DNA of 64,000 bases from Sphingomonas alpina. Lineage in GTDB: Bacteria; Pseudomonadota; Alphaproteobacteria; Sphingomonadales; Sphingomonadaceae. Positions within the stretch are counted from its first letter, which is position 1, and every line of letters starts with the position of its first letter. The position numbers and the translations under genes are program-made. Positions 63,044 through 64,000 of this stretch are shown here, one piece after another. The stretch covers positions 558,001 through 622,000 of the forward strand of contig NZ_CP061038.1 of assembly GCF_014490665.1 (NCBI RefSeq), written 5' to 3'. The notes beneath the pieces were generated by a model. It was given only the letters and a program-made list of their open reading frames with translations. It ran no database searches and was not told the origin of the DNA.

Positions 63044-64000
63044 ATGATGATCCGCAGCCTGCTTCTCGCCGCAACGGCGCTCACCTTTTCCGGCGCCGCG
63101 CATGCCCAGGGCGTGACCGAGGTGCAGCGCGGCGCGATTCTCGCCAATGTCGATGGCCGCGCCCCGGCGCTGGCGGCGACCGCGAAGAAGATCTGGGATT
63201 ATGCCGAAGTCGGCTTTCAGGAAACCAAGAGCTCCGGGCTGTTGCAGGCCGACCTCAAGAAAGCCGGCTTTACCGTGACGGCGGGCGTGGCCGGCATGCC
63301 GACAGCCTTCGTCGCCAGCTTCAAGAACGGCACCGGGCCGGTGATCGCGGTGCTGGCCGAATTCGACGCACTGCCCGGCCTGGCGCAGGAAGCGACCTCC
63401 GCGCGCGCGCCGATCGCCGGCAAAGTCGCCGGGCATGGCTGCGGCCATAATATCTTCGGGGCCGCATCGGTCACTGCGGCGATGGCGATCAAGGACTGGA
63501 TGGTCGCCAACAAGATTCAGGGTGAGCTCCGCGTCTATGGTACGCCGGCGGAAGAGGGCGGTTCGGGCAAGGTCTATATGGTCCGCGCCGGGCTGTTCGA
63601 CGATGTCGATGCGGTGCTGCACTGGCATCCCGGCGACCAGAACGGCGTCGCGGTGGGCAAGAGCCAGGCGAACATCTCGGGCAAGTTCCGCTTCCATGGC
63701 CTCGCCGCGCATGCGTCGGCCGCACCCGACAAGGGGCGGTCCGCGCTCGACGGGGTCGAGGTGATGAACGTCGCGGTCAATTACCTGCGTGAACACATTC
63801 CGATGTCGACGCGTATCCATTACATCGTCACCAATGGCGGCCAGGCGCCGAACGTCGTGCCCGATTTCGCCGAAAGCTATTATTATGTCCGCAACACCGA
63901 TCCGGCGATCGTCAAATCGGTGATGGCGCGGGTGCAGAAGGCGGCCGAGGGCGCTGCGATCGCGACCGGCACCACGGTCGAGTTCGAGGCGACCGGCGGC
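63044..64000 (+). CDS. Exported M20-family amidohydrolase (3' end cut by window edge)
   Basis: The frame starts MMIRSLLLAATALTFSGAAH with a signal peptide (cleavage near AHA) and runs to the window edge, giving 319 residues. It is an aminobenzoyl-glutamate-utilisation or hippurate-hydrolase type: KIWDYAEVGFQETKSSGLLQ, then GHGCGHNIFGAASVTAAMAI with the metal Cys/His pair, GTPAEEGGSGKVYM (catalytic Glu) and GLAAHASAAPDKGRSALDGV. The dimerisation domain is cut off. GAAGGAAGAG precedes the start. Next to ggt, it fits periplasmic processing of an amino-acid conjugate. Confidence 0.9.
   Translation, partial: MMIRSLLLAATALTFSGAAHAQGVTEVQRGAILANVDGRAPALAATAKKIWDYAEVGFQETKSSGLLQADLKKAGFTVTAGVAGMPTAFVASFKNGTGPVIAVLAEFDALPGLAQEATSARAPIAGKVAGHGCGHNIFGAASVTAAMAIKDWMVANKIQGELRVYGTPAEEGGSGKVYMVRAGLFDDVDAVLHWHPGDQNGVAVGKSQANISGKFRFHGLAAHASAAPDKGRSALDGVEVMNVAVNYLREHIPMSTRIHYIVTNGGQAPNVVPDFAESYYYVRNTDPAIVKSVMARVQKAAEGAAIATGTTVEFEATGG

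Overview
The window is about 64 kb of GC-rich alphaproteobacterial chromosome. Its gene content points to a sphingomonad (Sphingomonas or a close relative): the TrcR/DUF1013 cell-cycle regulator, small DUF1192 and DUF1289 proteins, a SapC-family protein, a large TonB-dependent receptor with its own FecI/FecR pair, an RND pump with a NodT-type outer-membrane factor, and dispersed palindromic repeats of the CGTCATYCCCGC and CCCTTCGACAAGCTCA types. There is no rRNA gene, recognisable tRNA, CRISPR array or insertion-sequence transposase, and no prophage core. The taxonomic call is inference from gene content.

Layout. 1-6.8 kb: start of clpA (truncated by the window edge), DUF1192, a quinone oxidoreductase, a GIY-YIG gene bracketed by four palindromes, the yqiJ-yqiK flotillin pair and a WYL regulator. 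7-22 kb: ordinary chromosomal genes (two GSTs, an LpxH-like phosphatase with a glycosyltransferase, trcR behind two tandem terminators, an MFS pump with divergent LysR regulator, an MBL-fold hydrolase, dienelactone hydrolase, a DEAD-box helicase, an FAD-linked dehydrogenase, SapC). 22-41 kb: AraC regulator, a HerA-type ATPase split by a frameshift, a thioredoxin-reductase-like flavoprotein, a CitE-like lyase, a phosphocholine-type phospholipase C, a Gfo/Idh oxidoreductase, several exported proteins and the trifunctional Aas acyltransferase.

41.3-49.3 kb is the most unusual coding region. It holds a nucleotidyltransferase of the type seen in lasso-peptide loci coupled to a DUF6916 gene, an operon of three tandem phage-tail-collar (MdpB-like) genes plus a GNAT acetyltransferase, a 56-codon candidate precursor peptide, an asparagine-synthetase-like protein lacking the glutaminase cysteine, and an exporter-type ABC transporter. 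It resembles a RiPP locus joined to a tail-collar module, but no leader peptidase or RiPP recognition protein is present. 49.6-55.4 kb is a complete RND efflux operon. 55.8-64 kb is an iron-signalling-like FecI/FecR/TonB-receptor set followed by gamma-glutamyltransferase and an M20 amidohydrolase, which suggests uptake and processing of a peptide-like substrate.

The most striking non-coding signal is five intergenic elements of about 170-205 bp (near 6.9, 24.5, 29.4, 37.5 and 62.8 kb). Each is built from many direct and inverted copies of a short word ending in CTGTT/AACAG. The prefix differs between elements but is nearly uniform within each one. Nested perfect hairpins, an A/T-rich interior and an A/T homopolymer run recur in all, and three of the five share the box ATCCAACTTAACAG. 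All five lie between co-directional genes. I do not recognise this family; it is my leading candidate for an undescribed system.
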